14,861 bases of DNA, from NCBI GenBank assembly GCA_036338615.1, contig JAYZBT010000335.1, forward strand, positions 1-14,861, given 5' to 3'. Positions 1-6,790 of this stretch are shown here, one piece after another. A program made the position numbers and the translations under genes. How positions within the stretch are numbered: position 1 is the stretch's first letter; every line of letters starts with the position of its first letter. The stretch comes from UBA1138 sp036338615 (GTDB lineage Bacteria > Gemmatimonadota > Gemmatimonadetes > Longimicrobiales > Gaopeijiaceae). The notes below the pieces were generated by a model that was not told the origin of the DNA, did not search any database, and worked only from the letters and a program-made list of their open reading frames with translations.

Positions 1-40
1 AACGACTAGGCGCGCGTGGCGAAGAAATCAAGGATCACAT

Positions 41-53
41 GTCGCGCCGCGAC
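41..53 (-). terminator. Weak stem-loop after the last gene of the sigma operon
   Basis: Directly after the TAA stop at 54-56 there is an odd palindrome, GTCGC-GGC-GCGAC on the minus strand, followed by a moderately T-rich stretch (TTGATTTCTT about 10 nt later). The stem is only 5 bp and there is no uninterrupted T-run, so terminator function is doubtful. Confidence 0.25.
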
Positions 54-290
54 TTACTCGCCTTCGAGCCACCTTCGGTCCGCGGCGGAGAGCGAACTGC
101 CACCTCTCATCTTCTCGAAGATCTTCACCGCCACCCAGCCCACAAAGAGCACCGGTGCGACCTTGAAGAGCAGGAAGAATGCAAGGCCGAAGGTCAGCGA
201 GAACAGCGTGCCTACGATCGACAGCACCACGCTGGCCACGATCAAGGTCACCACTGCTACGGCGAAGAACGTGAGTAGTGTCCCGATCAT
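54..290 (-). CDS. Small two-helix membrane protein, function unknown
   Basis: A 78-residue protein that I cannot assign to a named family. Residues about 2-30 and 31-58 are two long hydrophobic stretches, compatible with a hairpin of two transmembrane helices, followed by a short polar tail (KIFEKMRGG, then SLSAADRRWLEGE). The ATG at 290 is preceded by a good ribosome binding site, GGAGGG with a 4-nt spacer. It lies 33 nt after the toast-rack gene on the same strand and is the last gene of the sigma-factor block. Size and layout recall small phage-shock-type inner-membrane proteins such as PspG, but this is only resemblance of architecture. Context suggests an envelope role. Confidence 0.75.
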   Translation of the reverse strand: MIGTLLTFFAVAVVTLIVASVVLSIVGTLFSLTFGLAFFLLFKVAPVLFVGWVAVKIFEKMRGGSSLSAADRRWLEGE

Positions 291-323
291 GTAGCCCTCC
301 TCGCGGAACTCATTCTGTTACTC

Positions 324-1175
324 TCAGCGGACCCACTCGACCACGACGCTGCCAAACGCGGCGTCCAGGTCGATGGTAATCTTCCGGTCGGCGTCGTCTA
401 CAAGCCAGTCCAGGGAGTAGTACGCGCCTCCCCGCTTGACCAGCCCTTCTGAATCCAGGGATACCAGGAAGCCGTCCTTACTCAGTCTCACACCCAGACC
501 CTCCGGGATGCGGAGATCGAGCGCTCCGAGGCCCATGTCGATCGACACGCGTGCGTCTCGCTGCCAACGGCCGGTGAAGTCGAGCGTGACCTGGCCCACA
601 CCCGCGTCGACTTCGATGAGCTCGGCGTTGAGATTGCCCAAGTGCCGGACTTCGAACTCAGCGGCGCCAATCTCGAAGCTCGCCGCGGACATGACCGCCG
701 AGTTGGGCTCAGAGATGTCTATGGTCGACTGCGACGCACCCGTACTCAGGTCGAGCTCAGTCAACGCGAGGCCACCCAAGTCGATGTCTGCCCGTACCGC
801 GCCGAACTCGAGATCCAGCTCCATCGGGATGCCTCGTGCGAGCTCGAGGTCGAGCTGCCCACTCTGCTTGCCTCGACCCACGTTGAAGCCCCTGCCGATA
901 GACTCGACCCCCAACCTGAGGCGGTCTCCCGAAAAGTCGGCGACCGGCTCGAATCGGTCTTCGTCATAGTGCAGGTTCATGCTGTAGAGCACGCCTTCGT
1001 CCGTCGGGCGCACCGTTAGGTGACCCGCGGCGTACTCCACCAGGACTCGCACCTCTCGATTGTCCTCGATCTGCCGCGACATCGTCACGTCACGCCAGCT
1101 CTGGGCCGCGAGCAAGGTGGGCGCCAACACGGCGGCCACTACGGCTACGGATAGTGCTCTACGCATCGTCGTCAT
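324..1175 (-). CDS. Secreted toast-rack / LiaF-like beta-repeat protein
   Basis: A 283-residue exported protein. Residues 1-25 form a signal peptide (MRRA n-region, hydrophobic core AVVAAVLAPTLL, likely cleavage near LAAQ-SW). The rest is rich in short alternating beta strands with G/D/N turns (ELEFGAVRADIDLGG, LTELDLSTGASQSTIDI, GAAEFEVRHLGNLNAELIEVDAGVGQVTLDF, VSIDMGLGALDLRIPEGLGV). This is typical of the toast-rack/DUF2154 and adhesin-type DUF4097 right-handed beta folds, known from LiaF-like and PspC-associated envelope-stress proteins. It ends in SVVVEW, as such sheets often do. It overlaps the end of the bactofilin-like gene by 17 nt if M1 is used; ATG codon 4 (at 1166) would give an 8-nt overlap and is equally plausible. 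The fold is fairly secure; the ligand is unknown. Confidence 0.8.
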   Translation of the reverse strand: MTTMRRALSVAVVAAVLAPTLLAAQSWRDVTMSRQIEDNREVRVLVEYAAGHLTVRPTDEGVLYSMNLHYDEDRFEPVADFSGDRLRLGVESIGRGFNVGRGKQSGQLDLELARGIPMELDLEFGAVRADIDLGGLALTELDLSTGASQSTIDISEPNSAVMSAASFEIGAAEFEVRHLGNLNAELIEVDAGVGQVTLDFTGRWQRDARVSIDMGLGALDLRIPEGLGVRLSKDGFLVSLDSEGLVKRGGAYYSLDWLVDDADRKITIDLDAAFGSVVVEWVR

Positions 1176-2778
1176 TCTCTTGGGCCTCGTCAGTTGCGCC
1201 TTCGACGTCCGCTTCCACGCCTTCGATATCCCCTTCCATCGCTTCTTCCCAGGCGGCGTCCGCGTCGTATGGTGTCGACCATTCCGGGCGCTTACCCGCT
1301 CGGGTCAGGATCACCGCTCCAAACCCGATCTGGATCGCGAAGAAGGTGACGATGGACCCGGCGAAGATCAGCATTCCAGCGAGGAAGCCCAGGAACGGCA
1401 CGATCGAGACCACGTTCGCCGCCATATAAGCGAACATCAACCCGAAGAGTCCACCGAAGATCGTGTAGATGTGATTCGACTTCCGAATCCACCCTGTCCA
1501 CGGATATTCGCTGTCGGCGAGCCACTCTCCAGTGTTACGCGCAACCGCGAGGTACCCCATCACGCCGGCGGCACAGGCGGCCAGCGGAAAGAGGGGGAGC
1601 CAGACCACGGCAACGGGAATCCCGATTATCGAGACGGAGAGGGCGATGGCTCCCAGAATCCACACTGGAATCAGCAGAAGCGATCCTGCCAGCCCGACCA
1701 TCGCCGACCGTCCAGGGGCGCTTCGAGCGGTCTCGGCGATCGTATCCACCTTGGTGCCGGCGAAGGCGACCGCGCCAGCCCCGAGAAGCCCTAGAACCAA
1801 GATGCTGATCAGGTTCTTGAAGAGTTCACCCACACCCCTGAACACGGAGCGGAACGGGGCCATGAGCGAGAAGCCGTCGTCGTCATCGCTGAACTCCAGG
1901 CGGCTAGCCTCGCGCAATTCACGCCGGAACTGGCTGCGAAGCTCTTCCTGCAATTCTTCGCGGATCTCGCTTCGGATCTCGGTTTCGAGGACGCGCTCTT
2001 CGTCCAACAGGTCGAGCAAGCCGTCGTCTACGGTGCCGAGATTGCGAACCAGCCGCGCATCTGCCAGTCGAACCGCTCCGCGGACTCGGCTGCCCTCGAG
2101 TAGCTCGAGCGTTCCGTCCACCACCACGACGTCGCCATCGACTTCGCCGCCGATGCGCACGTCGCCCCTGATCACCACCAGCGTGCCATCCACCGCGGTG
2201 CCTTCAGGTATGTCGACATCCTCATCGATATGGAGCGCGAAGTCACCGCCCAGCCCGGAGAGCGCTCGTTGCATCAAACCGAGCCGGCTCGTCGAGTTGA
2301 GCAGCAACTGGAGCAGTGACCCCTCATCCCCGATGGACATCGACACGGTAGCGTCGTCGCCGCGTACCGTGACATCGAACGAAGACAGGGCGTCCTCCAA
2401 CGCACGGTCCACTTCCTGTGCCAAATCGGCCAACTCTCCCGCCAGCTCGGCCGGAACCGACCAGTCGGAGAGCATGAGCGCGAGCTCGCCGTCCTCCAAG
2501 GACCGGGCCTGGCCCAACAGGGACCACCACGCGGCCTCGAGTTCGTCACCGGGCTCGAATATGCCGACGGACGTTCCATCGATCAGGACCACGCCGTCTT
2601 CGAAGGCGATCTCGAGCGTGCCGTTCCCGGACAACTCGAGCCGGAGTGTCGCTTCCGACCGCCCGACTGCGACCTCCTTCGAGACGACGTCCCGAAGCTG
2701 AGCCTCGACGGCGGTGGTTGTTACCAGGAACGCCAGGCCGAAGGCCGTTAGCGCATTACGAAGCAGATGCTTGAGCAT
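1159..2778 (-). CDS. Signal-peptide bactofilin-like domain fused to multi-pass membrane domain
   Basis: A 539-residue protein. Residues 1-26 are a signal peptide (MLKHLLRN, hydrophobic core, cleavage VEA-QL). A variable acidic extracytoplasmic region follows to about 185. Residues about 187-245 carry bactofilin/polymer-forming-like strand repeats (VDIPEGTAVDGTLVVIRGDVRIGGEVDGDVVVVDGTLEL is the core). A charged helix rich in E/R, probably a coiled coil, spans about 258-296. About five hydrophobic segments lie at 321-341, 361-384, 386-411, 437-459 and 463-494, and the tail (505-539) is highly acidic. The frame is open upstream to 3018, but that part is a shadow of the anti-sigma gene. I chose the ATG at 2778 because the signal peptide starts there and GGATGGA sits 5 nt upstream; the ATG at 2787 is the alternative. 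It overlaps the anti-sigma gene by 23 nt. Family name is by pattern; function unknown, probably envelope. Confidence 0.8.
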   Translation of the reverse strand: MLKHLLRNALTAFGLAFLVTTTAVEAQLRDVVSKEVAVGRSEATLRLELSGNGTLEIAFEDGVVLIDGTSVGIFEPGDELEAAWWSLLGQARSLEDGELALMLSDWSVPAELAGELADLAQEVDRALEDALSSFDVTVRGDDATVSMSIGDEGSLLQLLLNSTSRLGLMQRALSGLGGDFALHIDEDVDIPEGTAVDGTLVVIRGDVRIGGEVDGDVVVVDGTLELLEGSRVRGAVRLADARLVRNLGTVDDGLLDLLDEERVLETEIRSEIREELQEELRSQFRRELREASRLEFSDDDDGFSLMAPFRSVFRGVGELFKNLISILVLGLLGAGAVAFAGTKVDTIAETARSAPGRSAMVGLAGSLLLIPVWILGAIALSVSIIGIPVAVVWLPLFPLAACAAGVMGYLAVARNTGEWLADSEYPWTGWIRKSNHIYTIFGGLFGLMFAYMAANVVSIVPFLGFLAGMLIFAGSIVTFFAIQIGFGAVILTRAGKRPEWSTPYDADAAWEEAMEGDIEGVEADVEGATDEAQENDDDA

Positions 2779-3706
2779 ATCGTCCATCCAAGGGATGGTT
2801 AGTGAAGACATGTTTGTAGAGCACGCGCAGGGCGAACGCACACGCGGCCGTGTATAGGAGAACGCCGCCAGCCACCACCAGGGGTGCCGCGGCGAGACCG
2901 TCGAAGAGGGAGAGCATGCCGGACGACTCGGCGCTTTCGAGAGCGAATGCGGAGAATGCGGTCCAGACTGCATTGGCGGCATCGCCGACCTGCCACCAGG
3001 CATACGAAGCGAGCGCACTCGGCGTCAGCGTCGGGTGCGAGTACAGGGCGTAGAAAAGCACGCCGGCCGTAACGGACGGCGCCACCGCTACGCCCGAGAT
3101 CACCGCCCAGGCCTTTCGGGTCTGAGGTACGAGCCTTCTGGCCCAAGAGGTGGCCTTTCGCCACGCGGGCACTGGTACACGAGCTGCGATCGCAGCAGGC
3201 CGTCGTAGCCTGGACAGTATCTGATGCGCGAAGTGTTCACCCGGATCGAGGCGCGGCAGTGCATTCAGCCCGACGAAGACGGCACGCCAGGCTTCAGCGT
3301 CCCGTGCGCAGTCCTCGCAAGAACTCAAGTGGCGCTCGATCCGCGTAACCTGCCGGGCGGCGATACGACCCTCCAGCATTTCCTGCAGTCGGTCGGCGCT
3401 GATGTGCCGATCCGCCTGTCCCGGCACGAGCGCCGCGATCCTGTGCCTGATGCGGGCGGCGAGCGGAAGCGGGCGATGAATCCTGACACCCGCCATGACC
3501 CGGTCGTGGAAGCCCTCGACCGGACGCACCGAAGGAAGGTCGCGCAGTTCGCAGAAGAGGGACCGCCAAACCTCCAGATCCGATGAGCAACGCTCGCAGG
3601 AGCCCAGATGCCGCTCGACCGGCGCACCCTCCCCATCGGGGAGGTCGCCTTCGAGAAACGCTTGCAGAACTTCGGCGCTCAAATGCTCGTTGGGGATACC
3701 CGTCAT
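2756..3706 (-). CDS. Membrane anti-sigma factor with two tandem ZAS zinc-finger domains
   Basis: A 316-residue protein. Two homologous cytoplasmic modules each hold the zinc anti-sigma signature H-x3-C-x2-C: H33/C37/C40 (ERHLGSCERC) and H126/C130/C133 (ERHLSSCEDC). The similarity runs over about 60 residues around each motif: EHLSAEVLQAFLEG versus RHISADRLQEMLEG, then W-R-S/A-L/V-F and L-P-x-x-x-P-x-E-x-F/H. The spacing of 93 residues points to an internal duplication. Two hydrophobic segments follow, at about 201-223 and 272-297, joined by an Ala/Ser-rich, probably extracytoplasmic loop. It lies downstream of the ECF sigma gene on the same strand (167-nt gap), so it most likely sequesters that sigma factor at the membrane. 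AGG lies 3 nt before the ATG. Confidence 0.88.
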   Translation of the reverse strand: MTGIPNEHLSAEVLQAFLEGDLPDGEGAPVERHLGSCERCSSDLEVWRSLFCELRDLPSVRPVEGFHDRVMAGVRIHRPLPLAARIRHRIAALVPGQADRHISADRLQEMLEGRIAARQVTRIERHLSSCEDCARDAEAWRAVFVGLNALPRLDPGEHFAHQILSRLRRPAAIAARVPVPAWRKATSWARRLVPQTRKAWAVISGVAVAPSVTAGVLFYALYSHPTLTPSALASYAWWQVGDAANAVWTAFSAFALESAESSGMLSLFDGLAAAPLVVAGGVLLYTAACAFALRVLYKHVFTNHPLDGRYAQASAS

Positions 3707-3765
3707 TGGCCTGTGCTTCGGTCCGTCATGCGGTCTCGACTAAGTAACGAGTCTCTGGGCACCCC

Positions 3766-3791
3766 TACGGGGCCTCGATTCATGAAGTTTC
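3766..3791 (-). promoter_or_regulatory. Possible ECF-type promoter before the anti-sigma gene
   Basis: On the minus strand GAAAC (3791-3787) is followed after 17 nt by CGTA (3769-3766), then about 60 nt to the anti-sigma ATG. Many ECF promoters combine an AAC-containing -35 element with a CGT-type -10 element at 16-17 nt spacing. The -35 part overlaps one TTCATGAA palindrome. If real, the sigma factor would drive its own anti-sigma gene and the envelope genes behind it. This is a short-motif match only, with no second site in the window to support it. Confidence 0.22.
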
Positions 3792-3796
3792 ATGAA
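3779..3796. repeat. Tandem palindromes TTCATGAA-GT-TTCATGAA
   Basis: Two perfect copies of the self-complementary octamer TTCATGAA (3779-3786 and 3789-3796), separated by GT. They lie in the 167-nt gap between the sigma and anti-sigma genes. The 10-nt centre-to-centre distance is about one helical turn, as expected of a dimeric regulator binding two sites on one face. The sequence is AT-rich against GC-rich surroundings. The operator function is inferred. Confidence 0.4.
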
Positions 3797-3873
3797 AACG
3801 CCTTGCGGCGACATCGTGTGCGGAGGCCCGGAAACGGGCTTCATACGGCGGGTTTGTGTTTCAAAGGCGTCCC

Positions 3874-4509
3874 TCACGAAACCAGGTAAGACAGACGTTC
3901 CTTGAGCTCGGCGCGCGCGCGGTGCAAGTACGTCTTCACGGTTCCCAGGGGGAGATCCATGATGTCCGCGATTTCGTCGTACGCGTATCCCTCGACGTGG
4001 CGCAACAGGATCACGACGCGGTATTCTTCACGGAGTTCCCCGATCGCCTCCTCGATCTGCCCTCCCAGTTCTCGATTCTCGACGAACTCATGGGGATTCT
4101 CGTCCTTGGATTCGAGCACCAACTGAGACTGCGAAACCTCGTCGGCGGTGGTCGCGTGTGGTGACCCGTCGATCGAGATCGTATCGAGCTTGCGTTTGCG
4201 CAGGTAATCGATCGTGTGGTTGTTGGCGATCTTGAAGATCCAGTTACGGAACTTGTAGCTGGTCTTGTACGTCCCGATGGCATTGAACGCGCGTATGAAC
4301 GCCTCTTGTGCCAGGTCCTCCGCCAGGGTTCGGTCACGAACCATCCGGTAGATGAGGGAGAACACAGGTCGCTCGTAGCGGGAGAGCAATTCCCGGAAGG
4401 CGGCCTCGTGGCCGGCCGCCGCGAGCGTTGCCAGCTCGCGGTCCTCGTGCTGCGCGTAGTCGAGAGCGCCCAGAGCGTCCGTGTCCTGCCTTGAGTGAGT
4501 GAGCCACAT
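3874..4509 (-). CDS. ECF RNA polymerase sigma factor (RpoE-like)
   Basis: A 211-residue sigma-70 family protein of ECF size. Region 2 spans about residues 37-106 (FRELLSRYERPVFSLIYRMV, then DLAQEAFIRAF and FRNWIFKIANNHTIDYLRKRK). An acidic linker (110-150) follows. Region 4 spans about 152-205 (IGELREEYRVVILLRHVEG, then YDEIADIMDLPLGTVKTYLHRARAELK), with the helix-turn-helix at about 178-200. The frame is open to 4719 but would then run into the divergent ubiE gene, so the ATG at 4509 is chosen. It has no clear Shine-Dalgarno. It is the first gene of the envelope block and lies next to its presumed membrane-bound anti-sigma factor. It should direct polymerase to envelope-stress genes, including probably this operon. 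Confidence 0.93.
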   Translation of the reverse strand: MWLTHSRQDTDALGALDYAQHEDRELATLAAAGHEAAFRELLSRYERPVFSLIYRMVRDRTLAEDLAQEAFIRAFNAIGTYKTSYKFRNWIFKIANNHTIDYLRKRKLDTISIDGSPHATTADEVSQSQLVLESKDENPHEFVENRELGGQIEEAIGELREEYRVVILLRHVEGYAYDEIADIMDLPLGTVKTYLHRARAELKERLSYLVS

Positions 4510-4614
4510 GGCGGTGGCTCGGTTTCGGGCATTCCCGTAGCTTCTGCCCTTCTTCGACTTCGGCCGCTGTCGAAATCGAGCCTCCAAATCTAAGCCGCTG
4601 TGTCCCTCGCCGTT
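4510..4614. other. Divergent intergenic region, sigma factor and ubiE
   Basis: About 105 nt separating the two divergent starts. It must hold or overlap both promoters, but I find no convincing -35/-10 pair and no Shine-Dalgarno for either gene. Leaderless or weakly led transcripts are possible. Confidence 0.5.
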
Positions 4615-5343
4615 ATGCCATCCGTACCCTCTGCCGCGCCCAAGCAAGGTGCCGAGCGACATAGTCAGGTCCAAACGATCTTCTCGGAGATCGCCCCGCG
4701 ATACGACCTGCTGAACCATGTCCTGAGCCTAAACATCGACCGGTCATGGCGGAAGAAGGCCGTGAACCGGTTGCGATGGGAGGACTCGCCGAGCGGCGTC
4801 TACCTGGATGCGTGCTCCGGCACGTTCGATCTTGCGCTCGAGCTCGCTCGGCGGGGCGGGTTCAGCGGCCGAGTCGTCGCGTCGGACTTCGCTCAGCCGA
4901 TGCTGGTGCAGGGGGCGAACAAGATCCTGCGTCATCCGATCGAGGCGGTATGCGGCGACTCGCAGAGGCTCCCGTTTCCGGACGACACCTTCTCAGGTGC
5001 CACGGTCGGATTCGGCGTTCGTAACCTCTCGCAGCTGAGCGCGGGTCTGGCGGATCTCCGTCGAGTGCTCGAGCCGGGCAGCCGTCTGGTGGTGCTCGAG
5101 TTCACGGTGCCGCCCAACCCGCTGATGCGCGCTGGGTACCTCTTTTACTTCCGACATGTGCTCCCCGTCGTAGGGCGCATCGTTTCCGGTCACCCCTGGG
5201 CGTACACCTATCTTCCGGAATCGGTGAAGGAATTTCCGGGTCCAAGCGACCTCGCGGCGCTCTTCGAGACGGTCGGTTTCACCGAAGTGGGCTGGACGCT
5301 GTTGACCGGCGGCATAGCCGCGCTCCACTGGGGTTCCGCGTAG
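4615..5343 (+). CDS. ubiE: Demethylmenaquinone/ubiquinone biosynthesis C-methyltransferase
   Basis: A 242-residue class I SAM-dependent methyltransferase of the UbiE/MenG family, which methylates the quinone ring late in menaquinone (and, where present, ubiquinone) synthesis at the inner membrane. Visible hallmarks are the N-terminal FSEIAPRYDLLNHVLSLNIDRSWRK, SAM motif I LDACSGTFDLALELA, the acidic ASDFAQPML segment, GDSQRLPFPDDTF, GFGVRNL, the LEPGSRLVVLEF strand, YLPESVKEFP and the C-terminal GGIAALHWG. Motif I is unusual in having Phe where most members have the third Gly (GTGD). A GTG at 4600 in frame would add 5 residues; neither start has a good ribosome binding site, and ATG is preferred. 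It is transcribed divergently from the sigma gene and converges tightly on the M16 gene. Menaquinone is the likelier substrate if the host is Gemmatimonadota (inference). Confidence 0.92.
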   Translation: MPSVPSAAPKQGAERHSQVQTIFSEIAPRYDLLNHVLSLNIDRSWRKKAVNRLRWEDSPSGVYLDACSGTFDLALELARRGGFSGRVVASDFAQPMLVQGANKILRHPIEAVCGDSQRLPFPDDTFSGATVGFGVRNLSQLSAGLADLRRVLEPGSRLVVLEFTVPPNPLMRAGYLFYFRHVLPVVGRIVSGHPWAYTYLPESVKEFPGPSDLAALFETVGFTEVGWTLLTGGIAALHWGSA

Positions 5344-5350
5344 ACGTCTA
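5341..5350. other. Palindrome made of two convergent stop codons
   Basis: TAGACGTCTA is a perfect 10-nt palindrome. Its first three bases are the TAG stop of ubiE, and its last three are the complement of the TAG stop of the M16 partner gene on the other strand. Only ACGT separates the two genes, so there is no room for a conventional terminator between them. Confidence 0.9.
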
Positions 5351-6790
5351 CCGGGCCACGTCCAGCACCGTGACCGGCCCCAGCGCTTCGATGGCTTCCC
5401 GGCCGATGCGTTCCGGGTGACCGACGATCAGGATCATCATATCCGCGGGGCGGAGGTGCTTCGCAAAAGCATCGTGTATACCCGCGGCGGTCACACTGCG
5501 AACGCCTTCGAGGTAACGCTCGAGCCAGTCCTGCGGCAGGTCCTGAGCCACATAGAACATCGTGCGCGACACGATCCGGCCGGGCGTGTCGAAGTTGAAG
5601 ACAAAGCCGTTCACGATCCGCTCAATCGCGGTTTGAACTTCTCCGGCCTCGGGAGCCGCGGCGCGCAATCCCTCCATCGTCTCCAGGATCAGCTCGATGG
5701 CGGGGATCGTATTCTCGGGCCTCGTGCGCGTGATCGCCCCGAGCAGTCCGTCGTACCGCCTCGGCATTGTCCAGAGCGAGGAGGCCGAATAGGCGAAGCC
5801 CTCTTCCGTGCGCACGCGCGCTAGGATCCGGCTGGAAAAGCCACCTCCACCCAGGATCGAGTTTCCGATCGTCGCGGAGTAGTAGGAAGGGTCGTCCGCG
5901 AGGTGCACTTCGGTCGTGTGCGCCATCACGATCACACTTTGCTCGAGATCCCTCTCGATCAGGTAGACCCCCGGTTCGTCGCTAATACTCGGGACGGGTG
6001 AGGGCGGAAGCGTGCCCTCGCAGGGCGGAACGCCGCGCACCAACGTCTCGAGCAGGGGGCGCATGTCCCGCCAGGTCACGTCGCCCGTTATCCCCAGCAC
6101 CAGGTTCTCCCGGCACACGACCCGCCGGTGTACCTCCGCGAGTCGCTGCGACGAGAGCCGTTGGGGCGAGAGGTCGCCGACGTCCATGTCCCACCCGATC
6201 GGGTGATCACCGTAGAGAAGGCGATTGAACTCGGAGAAGGCCAGGCCGCCGGGGTCGTCGCCGCGGCGACGCACGCTCTCGAGTTGCCGTCCTCTCCAAA
6301 TTTCGACCTGCGTGGAGTCGAATGCCGGGCGGGCGAGCAGCGACCCCCAGAGTTGGATCGCCGCTGGGAGATGCTCGACCAGGGTATTCATCGTGGCCGA
6401 GACGGCCTCGCCGGCCCCACCGAACGATGTCTGGATCGCGTAGTATTCCAGGGCCTTGTCGACCGAGTCGGGCGACAGTTCAGTCGTGCCACCATAGCGA
6501 AGCTGTGAAGGCAGCGCGGTCCCTGCAGCGTAGTATTCTCGTCCGAACAAGCCGTATCCTCCGCGGAAACGGGCGTAGACGGATACCAGCGGAAGTCCGT
6601 GATCCTCGATCATGAGTACCGGCACGCCGTCGACGTCCCATTCGTCCGGCACGGGTGGGCGGAAGTCTATGGGCGGGTAGTCCAGGGCTTCCACGGCTCG
6701 TCGGCCCAGGTCTCGCTGGCCGTGCAGCCCAGGCGCATGAGACGCCAATAGAGCGAGGACGAGCAGCACGCTCCGCGCGGCCCCCCTCAC
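5348..6790 (-). CDS. Non-catalytic M16 peptidase subunit, secreted
   Basis: A 480-residue protein with the two-domain M16 (pitrilysin/insulinase-like) layout. It has a signal peptide at residues 1-24 (VRGAARS n-region, core VLLVLALLA, cleavage near LHG-QR). The zinc motif HxxEH is absent: the expected place (about residues 88-98) reads AAGTALPSQLR. The C-terminal domain keeps the conserved block LGGGGFSSRILARVRTEEG-FAYS (312-335). Such inactive subunits pair with an active M16 subunit to form the peptidase chamber. The active partner is the gene directly upstream, and the two overlap as GTGA. The frame is open to 7330, but GTG at 6790 is chosen because AAGGAAGG lies 3 nt before it and the signal peptide begins there. 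Likely periplasmic peptide degradation. Confidence 0.88.
   Translation of the reverse strand: MRGAARSVLLVLALLASHAPGLHGQRDLGRRAVEALDYPPIDFRPPVPDEWDVDGVPVLMIEDHGLPLVSVYARFRGGYGLFGREYYAAGTALPSQLRYGGTTELSPDSVDKALEYYAIQTSFGGAGEAVSATMNTLVEHLPAAIQLWGSLLARPAFDSTQVEIWRGRQLESVRRRGDDPGGLAFSEFNRLLYGDHPIGWDMDVGDLSPQRLSSQRLAEVHRRVVCRENLVLGITGDVTWRDMRPLLETLVRGVPPCEGTLPPSPVPSISDEPGVYLIERDLEQSVIVMAHTTEVHLADDPSYYSATIGNSILGGGGFSSRILARVRTEEGFAYSASSLWTMPRRYDGLLGAITRTRPENTIPAIELILETMEGLRAAAPEAGEVQTAIERIVNGFVFNFDTPGRIVSRTMFYVAQDLPQDWLERYLEGVRSVTAAGIHDAFAKHLRPADMMILIVGHPERIGREAIEALGPVTVLDVAR

Noticed and set aside
1532..2701. Plus-strand open frame of 389 codons, Ser/Arg/Pro-rich
   Set aside because: Antisense shadow of the bactofilin-like gene; composition is that of a GC-rich complement frame.
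2779..3018. N-terminal extension of the bactofilin-like gene
   Set aside because: It overlaps the membrane part of the anti-sigma gene, and the signal peptide begins only at 2778.
3826..3839. Hairpin GCCCG-GAAA-CGGGC after the sigma gene
   Set aside because: Five-bp stem and no T-run on either strand; not supportable as a terminator.
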